Origin: an uncultured Ruminiclostridium sp.
Lineage (GTDB): Bacteria > Bacillota > Clostridia > Oscillospirales > Ruminococcaceae
NCBI GenBank assembly: GCA_910588335.1
Contig: CAJUQV010000012.1
Location: 22,205-86,204, forward strand
Reading direction: 5' to 3'
DNA: 64,000 bases
The notes beneath the pieces are model-generated. The model searched no databases, was not told the origin of the DNA, and worked only from the letters and a program-made list of their open reading frames with translations. Made by a program: the position numbers and the translations under genes. Positions 1 through 8,377 of this stretch are shown one piece after another (position 1 is the stretch's first letter; each line of letters begins with the position of its first letter).

Positions 1-78
1 GAATCGGGACAAATTTTTTATGGGCACTCCCGATTTTGTAAAGCCGTTTAAATACTCTATTGCTTCATTATATTTCAT
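1..78 (-). CDS. folC: FolC-like folylpolyglutamate synthase, N-terminal fragment
   Basis: The reverse strand opens an ATG frame at 78 that runs off the left edge, giving 26 residues that begin MKYNEAIEYLNGFTKSGVP. This resembles the first helix of bifunctional folylpolyglutamate/dihydrofolate synthases, which add glutamates to folates in the cytoplasm. Only the N-terminus is visible and the catalytic P-loop lies outside, so the name rests on a short match recalled from the family. The upstream Shine-Dalgarno is weak (GGTGA). Confidence 0.5.
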   Translation of the reverse strand, partial: MKYNEAIEYLNGFTKSGVPIKNLSRF

Positions 79-226
79 TTCAGTCACCGTCTTTTCTCTT
101 TTGGGAAACAAAATAATCTAAACGTAAAGCAGTTGTGTTTCTTAAACAGTGGAGGTATGGAGAACTTTCGCTCTCAAACCTCAAATAAAATTCTGCGGAT
201 ATTATAAGACGTACGCCTATATTATG

Positions 227-267
227 TTTCAATTTAAAAAGATACCGTATATCTTTTTAAATTGAAA
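227..267. repeat. Perfect intergenic palindrome, 18-bp stem
   Basis: TTTCAATTTAAAAAGATA pairs exactly with its complement across a 5-base loop (CCGTA). It is AT-rich and lies between folC and the Nudix gene in a gene-free stretch (79-344) that otherwise shows no coding signal. It could serve as a bidirectional terminator, or be one of the dispersed hairpins of this chromosome. Confidence 0.8.
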
Positions 268-274
268 TCAGCAT

Positions 275-331
275 GATACCAATCATTTTTAAAACTGCGG
301 GTATTATGTCAATATAAAACGGGATTGGCAT
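275..331. repeat. Imperfect ATACCAAT/ATTGGCAT palindrome
   Basis: GATACCAATC at the left pairs with GGGATTGGCAT at the right, and the AT-rich interior is partly complementary (TTTTAAAA and AATATAAAA). The same terminal words bound other intergenic palindromes at 1130, 8302, 12597, 14756 and 19254, so this is one member of a dispersed family. Confidence 0.6.
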
Positions 332-344
332 AAAGGCAGCGCCG

Positions 345-758
345 TCATTTCATCAGCGCAATAAACGATTTTGCCTTGTTTGCCAGCAGCTTGTCGTTTT
401 CATAGGTAAGGACGTTACCCGCCTGCTCTATTTCCAGCCATCTCAGCTCGGAAATCTCATCCTGCTGCGGTATGAGTTCATGGCTTGCCACCATTCCCAC
501 AAAGTATACCACGGTTTTTTTTGTGTTTTTCTTGGGAGAATAATTGACGGTCTCCCGGAATCCCGTGTCCAAAAGCACATCAAGCCCCGTTTCCTCCTTG
601 ATTTCGCGGCGGGCGGTGTCCTCCTCGGTTTCTCCCGCTTCCATATGACCTTTCGGGAATGACCAGTGACCCGATTTCAGATGCCGTACCAAGAGAATTT
701 CCGTATTTCCGTGATGCTTGCGATAAACTATAGCGCCGCAGGATTTTTCATAATTCAC
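345..758 (-). CDS. Nudix hydrolase
   Basis: This 137-residue protein carries a complete Nudix box at residues 37-59 (G-x5-E-x7-R-E-x2-E-E-x-G: G37, E43, R51, E52, E55, E56, G58). Such enzymes hydrolyse nucleoside diphosphates linked to another group, using Mg2+ held by the box glutamates. The start MNYEKSCGAIVYR and the motif SFPKGHMEAGE resemble the Ap4A-hydrolase-like subgroup, but the substrate cannot be read from sequence. It stands alone, between the folC fragment and the proBA operon, facing away from the latter. Confidence 0.9.
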   Translation of the reverse strand: MNYEKSCGAIVYRKHHGNTEILLVRHLKSGHWSFPKGHMEAGETEEDTARREIKEETGLDVLLDTGFRETVNYSPKKNTKKTVVYFVGMVASHELIPQQDEISELRWLEIEQAGNVLTYENDKLLANKAKSFIALMK

Positions 759-789
759 TTATAATCAACCTTTCTTTTTATACTGTATA

Positions 790-1000
790 AGGTTATTATA
801 TCATAAAGAGAGCGACCATAGGGAGCGATTCCTCTAAAATGATAAAATGTTCCCGTTTCATTGTCTGAAGTTATTATACCATAAAAAGAGCGACCGCAGG
901 TAGCGATTCCTCTAAAACGGTAAAATGTTCTCAGACATTAAAATAAATTCTTCCTCTTTCACTGTCTGAGGTTATTATATCACATATTTGCAAAAAAGTC
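790..1000. repeat. Degenerate tandem repeat, about 79-100 bp unit
   Basis: A unit starting GTTATTATA, then GAGCGACC and GCGATTCCTCTAAAA, occurs at about 791 and 870. A third, partial start (GTTATTATATCA) lies at about 971. Copy two ends with an inverted pair, CTCAGACA and TGTCTGAG, spanning about 930-970. No coding potential is seen in it. Confidence 0.6.
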
Positions 1001-1048
1001 ACTGCTTTTGAACATTTTTTTAACAAATAAAATGAAAAACGAAAAAAC

Positions 1049-1077
1049 TTGATTTTTTGTGTTCAATATGCTATACT
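1049..1077 (+). promoter_or_regulatory. Sigma-A promoter for proBA
   Basis: TTGATT at 1049-1054 and TATACT at 1072-1077 are separated by exactly 17 bases, close to the vegetative consensus. The palindrome at 1130-1181 lies between this promoter and the proB start, within the predicted leader. Confidence 0.65.
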
Positions 1078-1129
1078 ATTATAGTATATAAAATATTGAC
1101 TGACAAACAGACTGCCGAGTTAAGCGCAG

Positions 1130-1181
1130 TACCAATCCCTTTTAAAACTGGGGTATTACGCCGGTTTAAAACGGAGTGGTA
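1130..1181. repeat. TACCAATC palindrome in the proB leader
   Basis: TACCAATCCCTTTTAAAAC at the left is imperfectly complementary to GGTTTAAAACGGAGTGGTA at the right, with a GGGGTATTACGCC centre. It belongs to the dispersed ATACCAAT-ended family. Its place in the transcribed leader means it could form a stem-loop in the mRNA. Confidence 0.55.
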
Positions 1182-1228
1182 TAACACGCCGCTTTGCCCT
1201 TCGCAACGCTGCCAAAGGAACCGTTAAA

Positions 1229-2017
1229 ATGAACAACTTTGATTTTTCCGCAAGGAAACGTATTGTAATAAAAGTAGGAACCTCCACTCTTACTCACAAG
1301 ACTGGAAATATCAACATTCGCCGCGTCAAAAAGATGGTGGAGGTATTAAGCGACCTTAAAAACAGAGGGCACGATATAATTCTGGTATCCTCCGGCGCCG
1401 TGGGAGTAGGCGTCGGCAGTATAGGGCTGCAAAAAAGGCCTACCGATATGCCCACAAAACAGGCGTGCGCCGCCGTGGGACAAAGCAGGCTTATGAGTTT
1501 TTATCAGTCAGAGTTTTCCCGATTTAACCATACGGTTGCACAGATTTTGGCCACCCGCGATGTGTTCAGCAACAAGATACGCCGCGAAAATATATTCAAC
1601 ACCATGCACACTCTGTTGTCTATGGGAATAATCCCAATTATTAACGCCAATGACAGCGTTTCAATCGAACAGCTTGATTTCGATGAAAACGACACTCTTT
1701 CCGCCCTGAGCGCCGAGGTCTGCGGCGCCGATCTCTTGGTGATTCTTACCGATGTTGAGGGGCTGTACGACAGGAACCCTTCGGAACCCGACGCAAAGCT
1801 TATTCCAGTGGTACATAAGGTCACCGATGAAATGATCGCGGCGGCGGGAGAAAAGGGAAGCGAGCTTGCCAGCGGCGGAATGTTAACAAAGATAGAGGCG
1901 GCCGTAATCGCGGGAGAAGCGGGTATTCCCACCGTTATAATAAAAGGCGACGAACCGGAATATTTATACGACCTGTTTGATAACAAGGCGGTTTGCACCC
2001 TTTTTGATTTAAAATAA
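1229..2017 (+). CDS. proB: Glutamate 5-kinase
   Basis: This enzyme phosphorylates glutamate with ATP to gamma-glutamyl phosphate, the first step of proline synthesis in the cytoplasm. Amino-acid-kinase motifs are clear: VIKVGTSTLT near residue 14, SSGAVGVGVGSIGL near 55, INANDSVS near 138 and SGGMLTKI near 216. At 262 residues it is a short form with only the kinase domain; the C-terminal PUA domain of the E. coli type is absent, as in many Firmicutes. It sits 45 bp ahead of proA and forms the proBA unit behind the promoter at 1049. Confidence 0.96.
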   Translation: MNNFDFSARKRIVIKVGTSTLTHKTGNINIRRVKKMVEVLSDLKNRGHDIILVSSGAVGVGVGSIGLQKRPTDMPTKQACAAVGQSRLMSFYQSEFSRFNHTVAQILATRDVFSNKIRRENIFNTMHTLLSMGIIPIINANDSVSIEQLDFDENDTLSALSAEVCGADLLVILTDVEGLYDRNPSEPDAKLIPVVHKVTDEMIAAAGEKGSELASGGMLTKIEAAVIAGEAGIPTVIIKGDEPEYLYDLFDNKAVCTLFDLK

Positions 2018-2062
2018 TTTCTCCTTTAAGACAATTTCAATGAAATAAAAGAGGATAACAAA

Positions 2063-3304
2063 ATGACGTATCTGGAAAATTTGGGCAGTGAAGCTAAAAA
2101 GGCCGAAGCGGCAATCAGAGGTATTTCGCAGAATACGAAAAACCGCGCTCTTGCCGCCATAGCCGACAGAATTATCGAAAACGCCGAACTGATAATAGAG
2201 GACAATAAAAAAGATCTTGAAAACGCAAAGGTCAATAATATGTCAGAAGCCATGCGTGACAGGCTTAAACTTGATATGAAGCGTATCACGGATATGGCCG
2301 AGGGAGTAAGGAAGATAATGGGGCTCCCCGATCCCGTGGGGAGAGTACTGGGGGGAAAAGAGCTTCCCAACGGACTTAAGATAGTAAAAAAAGCCGTGCC
2401 TTTAGGCGTGGTGGGAATAATTTTTGAGTCAAGGCCAAATGTTACGGTGGACGCGGCGGCGCTGTGCCTTAAATCGGGCAATGTTGCCGTATTAAGAGGA
2501 GGAAGCGACGCCATAAACAGCAATAAACGCTTAGTTTCGGTAATGCGCTCCGCTTTAAGCTCCGCGGGAGTTGACGAAAACGCGGTATCGCTTGTGGAGG
2601 ACACCTCGCGGGAATGCGTAAGCGAGCTTTTGAAGCTCAACAGATACATTGACGTACTTATACCCAGAGGCGGACACGGACTGATACAAAACGTGATAAA
2701 CAATTCAACCATTCCCGTGATACAGACCGGTGAGGGTAACTGTTCCGTATATGTGGACAAATCGGCGGATATTGAGACGGCGGTAAACATAGCCGATAAC
2801 GGAAAGACCCAGCGCCCTTCCGTCTGCAACGCCATTGAAAACTTACTTGTGCATGAGGATATAGCGGAGGATTTTTTAAAAGCCCTTAACGAAAGATGGA
2901 GGGGAAAGGTCAGAATCTATGCCGATGAAAGTGCTTCCAAATATATAAAGGCCGACAAAGAAGCCACCGAGGAGGACTATAAAACCGAATTTCTCGATTA
3001 CGTTATAGCGATAAAAACGGTAAAGGACGTTTTTGAAGCCATAGACTTTATTAACAGATACGGCACAAGACACAGCGAGTGCATAGTGACCAATGACATT
3101 AAAAACGCCGAGCTTTTCAAACAGGCGGTAGACGCGGCGGCAGTCTATGTGAACGCCTCCACACGATTTACCGACGGCGGAGAATTCGGCCTCGGAGCCG
3201 AAATAGGAATAAGCACGCAGAAGCTGCACGCAAGAGGGCCTATGGGTCTTGAGGAAATGACAACTTATAAATACCTTATTGACGGCAGCGGACAAATAAG
3301 ATAA
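2063..3304 (+). CDS. proA: Gamma-glutamyl phosphate reductase
   Basis: This NADPH-dependent enzyme reduces gamma-glutamyl phosphate to glutamate semialdehyde, the second proline step. Its 413 residues match the family length. The catalytic cysteine of this aldehyde-dehydrogenase-fold family is C255 in RPSVCNAIENLLVH. Cofactor and substrate regions appear as FESRPNVTVDAAALCLKSGN and PRGGHGLIQ. It follows proB directly behind an AAGAGG-type ribosome site. No proC is visible in the window. Confidence 0.97.
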   Translation: MTYLENLGSEAKKAEAAIRGISQNTKNRALAAIADRIIENAELIIEDNKKDLENAKVNNMSEAMRDRLKLDMKRITDMAEGVRKIMGLPDPVGRVLGGKELPNGLKIVKKAVPLGVVGIIFESRPNVTVDAAALCLKSGNVAVLRGGSDAINSNKRLVSVMRSALSSAGVDENAVSLVEDTSRECVSELLKLNRYIDVLIPRGGHGLIQNVINNSTIPVIQTGEGNCSVYVDKSADIETAVNIADNGKTQRPSVCNAIENLLVHEDIAEDFLKALNERWRGKVRIYADESASKYIKADKEATEEDYKTEFLDYVIAIKTVKDVFEAIDFINRYGTRHSECIVTNDIKNAELFKQAVDAAAVYVNASTRFTDGGEFGLGAEIGISTQKLHARGPMGLEEMTTYKYLIDGSGQIR

Positions 3305-3324
3305 GGCAAAAAACGGAGAAATAA

Positions 3325-4131
3325 ATGAAAAAAACAGAAAGACATAAGGATACAAAAGATATAAGAAACGGCAAAATACTTGAATCCCTTCAGGGAAGCG
3401 TTGACGATTTTGAACAGGAGGGCAGCGCAGGCGGCGAAAGATCCGGCGAAACGGATTTTTTTGATCCCTCCGTTCCCATGATGAAAAACAGAAAGTTTTT
3501 TTTCGCAGTGGGTATAATTATACTGATACTGTCGGTGGTAGGATTGATCAGCACCGTTAGGTTTACCGTTTCTGCCGTTCGGGATCTGGCTAATCAAACC
3601 GCGCTTAAAAACGAGTTTGCGGAATTTATTTACCCTGCCGTCATCACTGACAGCCCCGCCTTTGACAAAGCCGAAAACGCTCCTACTTCGGTAGTAATAA
3701 ACGCCGCAATCTGGAGAATAATCCTAAGCGGCAACACCGAAAAATACGAAAATGACGGAAGTTATATGACTATTTCCGAAATAGACGTGGAAAGCTCCGC
3801 GGTATCGCTGTTCGGTTTCGGAGTCGCAATACAGCACCAATCGGTGGGCAGCGGCAGCAATATGTTTGAATACAATGCTTCGGGAAAAACCTATAATGTG
3901 CCCGTTGAAACGGAGCGTATCACCTATTGGCCGAGAATTGTCGAGATCAGCAACGTGGGCGAACTGTTCACCCTTAAAGTAGAGTATATGGCGCCCATTA
4001 TGGGAATGCCCGGCGAAAAAGAGGAGCTTGAACCCCAGAAAACAATGATATACACCGTTTCAAGAACCTCCGCCTCAATGACCCTGAACTCTATCGCCTA
4101 CAATCCGGAGGACGGCCCCAATGCATGGTAA
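3325..4131 (+). CDS. Single-pass membrane protein of unknown function
   Basis: I do not recognise this 268-residue protein. It has a charged N-terminus of about 55 residues, one transmembrane helix (FFFAVGIIILILSVVGLIST, about residues 57-77) and an extracytoplasmic C-terminal domain of about 190 residues rich in beta-type sequence. The lack of a cleavable signal suggests a type II anchor. It lies 20 bp after proA and overlaps the next gene by 11 bases, so it is probably transcribed with proBA and translationally coupled to yigZ. Confidence 0.8.
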   Translation: MKKTERHKDTKDIRNGKILESLQGSVDDFEQEGSAGGERSGETDFFDPSVPMMKNRKFFFAVGIIILILSVVGLISTVRFTVSAVRDLANQTALKNEFAEFIYPAVITDSPAFDKAENAPTSVVINAAIWRIILSGNTEKYENDGSYMTISEIDVESSAVSLFGFGVAIQHQSVGSGSNMFEYNASGKTYNVPVETERITYWPRIVEISNVGELFTLKVEYMAPIMGMPGEKEELEPQKTMIYTVSRTSASMTLNSIAYNPEDGPNAW

Positions 4132-4768
4132 GCCCGAATCATATAAAACGATAGCCAAGAAGGCACAAGCGTCGTTCGTCGAAAAGAAATCGGAATTTAT
4201 CGGCAATATCGCACCCTGTACAACGGAATCGGAGGCGATTTCCTTTATCGAGGAAATACGAAAACAGCACCGTAAAGCCACTCACAACTGTTACGCCTAC
4301 ATTTTAAGGGAAAACAACATAGGAAGGCACAGCGATGACGGAGAACCTTCCGGAACGGCTGGCGCACCCATGTTTGAGGTGCTGAAAAAAGAAGGGCTTA
4401 CCGACGTATGCTGCGTGGTTACCCGATACTTCGGCGGCGTACTGTTAGGCGCGGGAGGGCTTGTCCGCGCCTATTCCAACGGAGTTGCGGCGGCGGTGGG
4501 CGCTTCAAGGATAAAGGAAATGAAAAGCGCCGCAAAGCTGATAATAGAGGTTGAGTATTCCCTTTACGGCAAACTTGGAGCGATTTTTTCGGAGTTTGAC
4601 GCAAGGATAGAGAAAGAAGAGTTCGCGGCAGGGGTAGAGATTATTTTATTTGTTGAGGAAGAAAAGGCGGAGAGCTTAAAGGAAAAGGTTGTTGACGCCT
4701 GTTTTGGCAGGGTGGTTATTAAAGAATTGGGAAGAATAGAGTTTGACTTCGGAAAAACCTATAGCTGA
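4121..4768 (+). CDS. YigZ/IMPACT family protein
   Basis: This 215-residue protein has the family's N-terminal UPF0029 domain with the signature sequences HNCYAYIL, HSDDGEPSGTAG and VTRYFGGVLLGAGGLVRAYS (residues about 50-120), followed by a smaller ferredoxin-like C-terminal domain. The family is related to eukaryotic IMPACT; its bacterial role is not settled, and a link to translation or RNA has been proposed. The start ATG at 4121 lies inside the end of the previous gene, which fits coupling. Confidence 0.92.
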   Translation: MHGKPESYKTIAKKAQASFVEKKSEFIGNIAPCTTESEAISFIEEIRKQHRKATHNCYAYILRENNIGRHSDDGEPSGTAGAPMFEVLKKEGLTDVCCVVTRYFGGVLLGAGGLVRAYSNGVAAAVGASRIKEMKSAAKLIIEVEYSLYGKLGAIFSEFDARIEKEEFAAGVEIILFVEEEKAESLKEKVVDACFGRVVIKELGRIEFDFGKTYS

Positions 4769-4787
4769 TAGCAATTTTTAGCCAAAG

Positions 4788-4975
4788 CATATAAATACTG
4801 ATTTTTGATCAAGGCATATACAAATAATACGGATGATCAAAGATTGGTATAAAATAAATAATACCAATATCTCATCACGCCGCGAATATGATGAAATATT
4901 GGTATTATTTGTAATACTAATATTCGGTCAAGGTATAGACAAATAATATGGATGACCAAATGTTAGTATTAGAGT
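4788..4975. repeat. Cluster of three palindromic repeats, two of them near-identical
   Basis: Two related segments (about 4797-4856 and 4917-4971) each carry an inverted pair around a shared core similar to CAAATAATAYGGATGA. In the first, the arms are TTGATC and GATCAA; in the second they are GGTC and GACC, so both sides changed together. Between them is a third palindrome, ATAATACCAATA to TATTGGTATTAT. They fill the gap between the convergent yigZ and lipoprotein genes. Confidence 0.65.
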
Positions 4976-5004
4976 GTAATTCATAATCATGCAGCCCCTG
5001 CTTT

Positions 5005-6258
5005 TTATCTTCCTATCACCCTGTCAGCCCTCATAGGCAGCCTTGTATCCAGTTTCCACACACCGTCTTCATACTTAATCGTAACGGGCACCGTGTAATT
5101 GTTTTCTCCGTCGCTCCAGCTCACCGCCGAAGTAACGTCAAAGTTGCTCATCATCCTGTTCTCATATTCCGCCAGCGAAAATACACCCATCTGAGGCAGA
5201 ACCGCTCCGTTTATCAGGTACAAGTGACCGTCCTTCTCCACATAGCTCCTGTTTACATACAGCCTTATATAGCTTTCCGCGATTTCAGCGGTAAATGTAT
5301 CCCTTATAAACTGACGCATCTCTTCAACGGTCATAAAGGCTTCCACCTCTAATCCGTTGTAAAAACCGTGTCCGTAAACGTCGTTCTCTATGGTTACAAG
5401 CTGCGTATTCCAGTCTCCGTTTTCATCCGTTACCGCCTTTGCATTTCCGAATATTTTATCTAAAGTAACACTTTTGTCTATCAAAAGCTGACTGAATACC
5501 GCAATTTCTCCCGTTACCTCTTCGTCCTCATACATACGCACTACCCAGCCCCTTACGCCGTCGAGCATATCATAGGTGCGCCAAATATATTTGTCTCCTG
5601 TTGTTCCCAAGGCCACAACCTTTGCAGTGGTTTCGTCAAGAGCGGTTATTACCGAAGAGGATATGTCAATTGACACGGGCGTTTCCCTGTCGGAAACCAA
5701 AAGCTCAAGCCCGTCTTCGTTCTCCTTTATTACTTCGGGAAGCATATTCTCAACTTCCGCCCCGTACTTATCCTCCCAGAAGGAATATTTAAAGCCCTCG
5801 TACATTCTTTCCGTAAGCTCTCCCATATCCGAAGCGTATTCGGGATCGATCTTAACATACCCCGACAGCGTCTCCCCGATTGTGGGGATAAGCGTGTGCG
5901 CGCCGAAAAAAACGCTGTTAGCCGTTTCCGCCGCCCTGATTTTTTCCTTGAATTTCGCAAGGAGCTCACCGTCTTCAACGGAGCCGGAAGGATATGGGGC
6001 GGGAAAGCCGTCGGGAGTGGGAGTGGTTTCCGGCGGAATATCCTCCTGCTGTGTTGTAACGGCGGAAGTGTTTTCCGGCTGATCCTCCACTGCGCTCACT
6101 CTGGCGGTGGTGGTTTCCTCCGTAGGCAATTGCGGAGGAGCCGAAGAAACGGGAGTCGTGTTGGTAAAATCCGATTGGTTGTTCGGCGGCTCCGCGGTTT
6201 TACAGGCGGAAAGCATCAACGCTGCCGATATTGTAAGGGCTATTGTTCTTTTTTTCAT
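5005..6258 (-). CDS. Putative lipoprotein with a Thr/Pro/Glu-rich linker
   Basis: The N-terminus has a lipobox (LMLSAC, Cys19) behind a short positively charged leader, so the mature protein should be anchored to the outer face of the membrane. Residues about 25-95 form a low-complexity linker rich in Thr, Pro, Ser and Glu. The remaining 320 residues look like a globular domain that I cannot assign; the C-terminal third (SWSDGENNYTVPVTIKYEDG) has the look of an NTF2-like or DUF-type extracellular domain. It stands as a single gene, with repeats on both sides. Confidence 0.8.
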   Translation of the reverse strand: MKKRTIALTISAALMLSACKTAEPPNNQSDFTNTTPVSSAPPQLPTEETTTARVSAVEDQPENTSAVTTQQEDIPPETTPTPDGFPAPYPSGSVEDGELLAKFKEKIRAAETANSVFFGAHTLIPTIGETLSGYVKIDPEYASDMGELTERMYEGFKYSFWEDKYGAEVENMLPEVIKENEDGLELLVSDRETPVSIDISSSVITALDETTAKVVALGTTGDKYIWRTYDMLDGVRGWVVRMYEDEEVTGEIAVFSQLLIDKSVTLDKIFGNAKAVTDENGDWNTQLVTIENDVYGHGFYNGLEVEAFMTVEEMRQFIRDTFTAEIAESYIRLYVNRSYVEKDGHLYLINGAVLPQMGVFSLAEYENRMMSNFDVTSAVSWSDGENNYTVPVTIKYEDGVWKLDTRLPMRADRVIGR

Positions 6259-6310
6259 ATGTCACCTGTTTTTACATTTTTTCTAAAATCCGTAGTAAGA
6301 TAAAAAGTTA

Positions 6311-6370
6311 TACAATATCAATCTTTAATTATCCGTATTATTTGTCTGTACCTTTATCAAAGATTAGTAT
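6311..6370. repeat. Third, inverted copy of the 4788-type palindrome
   Basis: CCGTATTATTTGTCTGTACC is the complement of the core of the two repeats near 4820 and 4940 (GGTATAGACAAATAATA). The arms AATCTTT and AAAGATT flank it. It lies just upstream of the lipoprotein gene and so brackets that gene together with the cluster at 4788-4975. Confidence 0.6.
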
Positions 6371-6420
6371 AAAATTCTTTACCGTTCGTGGATAACCCCG
6401 AATGAAAATATGTTCTTAAC

Positions 6421-6455
6421 GAAAAAGGGGAAGCCCTGCAAGAGAGGGCTTCCCC
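6421..6455 (-). terminator. Intrinsic terminator of the GH26-like gene
   Basis: GGGGAAGCCCT pairs with AGGGCTTCCCC across a 7-base loop. On the minus strand the stem is followed by TTTTTC, giving a classic rho-independent terminator for the gene ending at 6643. The rest of the 6371-6642 gap holds a second hairpin at about 6580-6609 (GTTTCCTTTTTGT and its complement) and no gene that I can support. Confidence 0.75.
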
Positions 6456-6642
6456 CCTTCCCAAAGTACCGCACTGAGGTGTTTTGGGAATTCCCCTTTT
6501 CGGAGCACTCTTCGGCGTTAGGAGAATTTTGCTGCATACGGGCGTCGACCAAACGAGCTTCGCCCCTTTGGAAACCCTGTTTCCTTTTTGTATCACAAAA
6601 AGGAAACGAAAAAAATGATTAAACTTGCTGCCTTTACAAATA

Positions 6643-8265
6643 CTATTCAAATTTCGGTATTTCATCCAGCGTCAAGAAATCCTTATGATTATAAACCTGC
6701 TCCAAAAGTACGTTGGAAGAATATTTTTCCGTAAGTCTGCCATCGCTGTCAATAAGCCTGTCCCCACCCCCCAATGAGAACCAGAGCCAATGAGTATTAT
6801 CCTGTGCCAGCGCATCGGGATTCGGTATCATGGCGCACTCGTTTAAAGCCACTGCTCTGGAGGTTTTATAAAAAGCGGTGCCCATAAATATTCCGTTTCC
6901 GCTGTCTCCCGTGATATTATACACATTTTCCCCGACTATATCCACATATTCGTCTCCGGGATAGTAAGCCGCGCTTCCTCCATTCCATACCCAGATTATA
7001 TTGTTAAGCTTGTGATATTCGTTTATCCTGCTTACCATGGTGCGCCAGAGCCAGAGGTATCCTTCCGCGCTGCCGCTCCACCAGTATCCCCCTTTACCAC
7101 CGTCCGACAAAGGAGAAAAGAGAACCGTCACGCCCTTATCCATGAGATATTCAAGCTTTTCCGCGATTCTGTCAATATCTCTTATGAGCAGGTAGTTTTC
7201 TCTCGGTATTTCCCCGCTGCCGTAAAGCTGTTCAATGGTTTCCGAAGAGGCTAAGGAAATGTCTTTTCCCGTATCCACTCCGCTTACGCTGAAATCCGTC
7301 ATGGAAGAAAGATAATGGCTGCTTTCATCGGGGGAATACCACGTCCAGCCGTACCCCACCAGTCCGCCGTTTTCGCTCCATTCCACCGCCAGATCAAGGT
7401 CGGTATTGTTTTCATCATAATAGGGGTTGTCCGCCTGAGCACACACAAGATCGCTCACCCTTATAACGGGAAGCCGCCCCGTTTCCTTGTAAACCGCCGC
7501 TATTTCGGCATTGGTGCCGGGGGTGACCCGCTGCCCGGTGATGGTCTTTTTTCCGTAAACCTCGGAAAAGAAATTCATTATCTTTATGGATTTTAAGGAG
7601 GCGTTGGGATTTATCGGCGCGTTGCCCATAATATAATAGCTGTCGCTTACCGACTGCCCGTTTTCTATTATTACCTTATCCATGTAAGCCATTCCGAATT
7701 CCGACTGAAGCGTTATCCGGTTTTCGCCCTTTTTAAGATAAATCCCGTTGACTGTAAAGGGGGAGAAGGCGGTCACGTCCTTGGCGTAAATAACGCCTTT
7801 GGAAATACCGTCATAGGTGACGTATTCCCCGTTGTCGTAAGGCGCGCCGCCCACTATCACATTTACTCCCGTGTCAAAAGCGCACATCTGAAGCGTCAGC
7901 TTATAGTACTGGGTGGAGGGGACGTGTACCGTAAAGGTTGCGTACTCGTGGCGGTCTATCTGTATATACCCGCTCCCCTCGTAGCCCATAAGATAGTTGT
8001 GGGGAGTATTATCGCAGACCTGTTCCAACTGAAGGGTTTCGGAATATTCCTGCGGGGTTATTGTAAACTCCTTTACCTCGTACTTGTCGGGCGATGTGGT
8101 TTCGGGAGGGGAAGTTTCCGCAAAGGACGTAGTAGTCGGCGTTTCCTCGGAAGTTTCGGTTATGGGCGACATGCCGTAATCTATCTTGGAACAGGCAGAA
8201 AAAAGCGCCGTAACCGTAATAATCAGCACTGCCGCCGTAATTGGCAATATTTTTCCGCTCTTCAT
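6643..8265 (-). CDS. GH26 (mannanase-family) lipoprotein with carbohydrate-binding domain
   Basis: This 540-residue protein has a lipobox at Cys25 (LFSAC), a Thr/Glu/Pro linker to about 60, a beta-sandwich region at about 62-205 resembling CBM6/CBM35 modules, and a GH26 barrel at about 215-535. GH26 landmarks include KTITGQ (about 240), RLPVIRVSD (264-272), GYGWTWYSP (304-312), NNIIWVWNGG (421-430) and YPGDEYVDIVG (435-445). The retaining nucleophile is probably E476 in ALNECAMIPNPD. The family's acid/base position, usually in RPLHE, reads FSPLSDGG here (384-390), so activity is doubtful. It probably binds or cleaves beta-mannan at the cell surface. Confidence 0.85.
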   Translation of the reverse strand: MKSGKILPITAAVLIITVTALFSACSKIDYGMSPITETSEETPTTTSFAETSPPETTSPDKYEVKEFTITPQEYSETLQLEQVCDNTPHNYLMGYEGSGYIQIDRHEYATFTVHVPSTQYYKLTLQMCAFDTGVNVIVGGAPYDNGEYVTYDGISKGVIYAKDVTAFSPFTVNGIYLKKGENRITLQSEFGMAYMDKVIIENGQSVSDSYYIMGNAPINPNASLKSIKIMNFFSEVYGKKTITGQRVTPGTNAEIAAVYKETGRLPVIRVSDLVCAQADNPYYDENNTDLDLAVEWSENGGLVGYGWTWYSPDESSHYLSSMTDFSVSGVDTGKDISLASSETIEQLYGSGEIPRENYLLIRDIDRIAEKLEYLMDKGVTVLFSPLSDGGKGGYWWSGSAEGYLWLWRTMVSRINEYHKLNNIIWVWNGGSAAYYPGDEYVDIVGENVYNITGDSGNGIFMGTAFYKTSRAVALNECAMIPNPDALAQDNTHWLWFSLGGGDRLIDSDGRLTEKYSSNVLLEQVYNHKDFLTLDEIPKFE

Positions 8266-8301
8266 TTTATTTTCCGCCTTTCCCGATAATATACGCTGCG
8301 G

Positions 8302-8351
8302 TATTAGTACTGATTCCTTTTTATTATGTCAGTTTAAAAAGGGATTGGTTA
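8302..8351. repeat. TATTAGTA/ATTGGTTA palindrome
   Basis: ACTGATTCCTTTTT at the left pairs imperfectly with AAAAAGGGATTGGT at the right. It is a member of the ATACCAAT-ended family and occupies the gap between the FtsA-like gene and the GH26-like gene. Confidence 0.6.
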
Positions 8352-8377
8352 GAACCTTAACACCGTTTATTTTTACT

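Noticed and set aside
1078..1228. T-box or other riboswitch in the proBA leader
   Set aside because: I see neither a T-box motif nor another known riboswitch core; only a dispersed palindrome is present.
1504..3355. Long minus-strand frames of 159-269 residues opposite proB and proA
   Set aside because: They are antisense to clear proB and proA genes, Ser/Leu-rich as expected for shadow frames, and lack ribosome sites and domain motifs.
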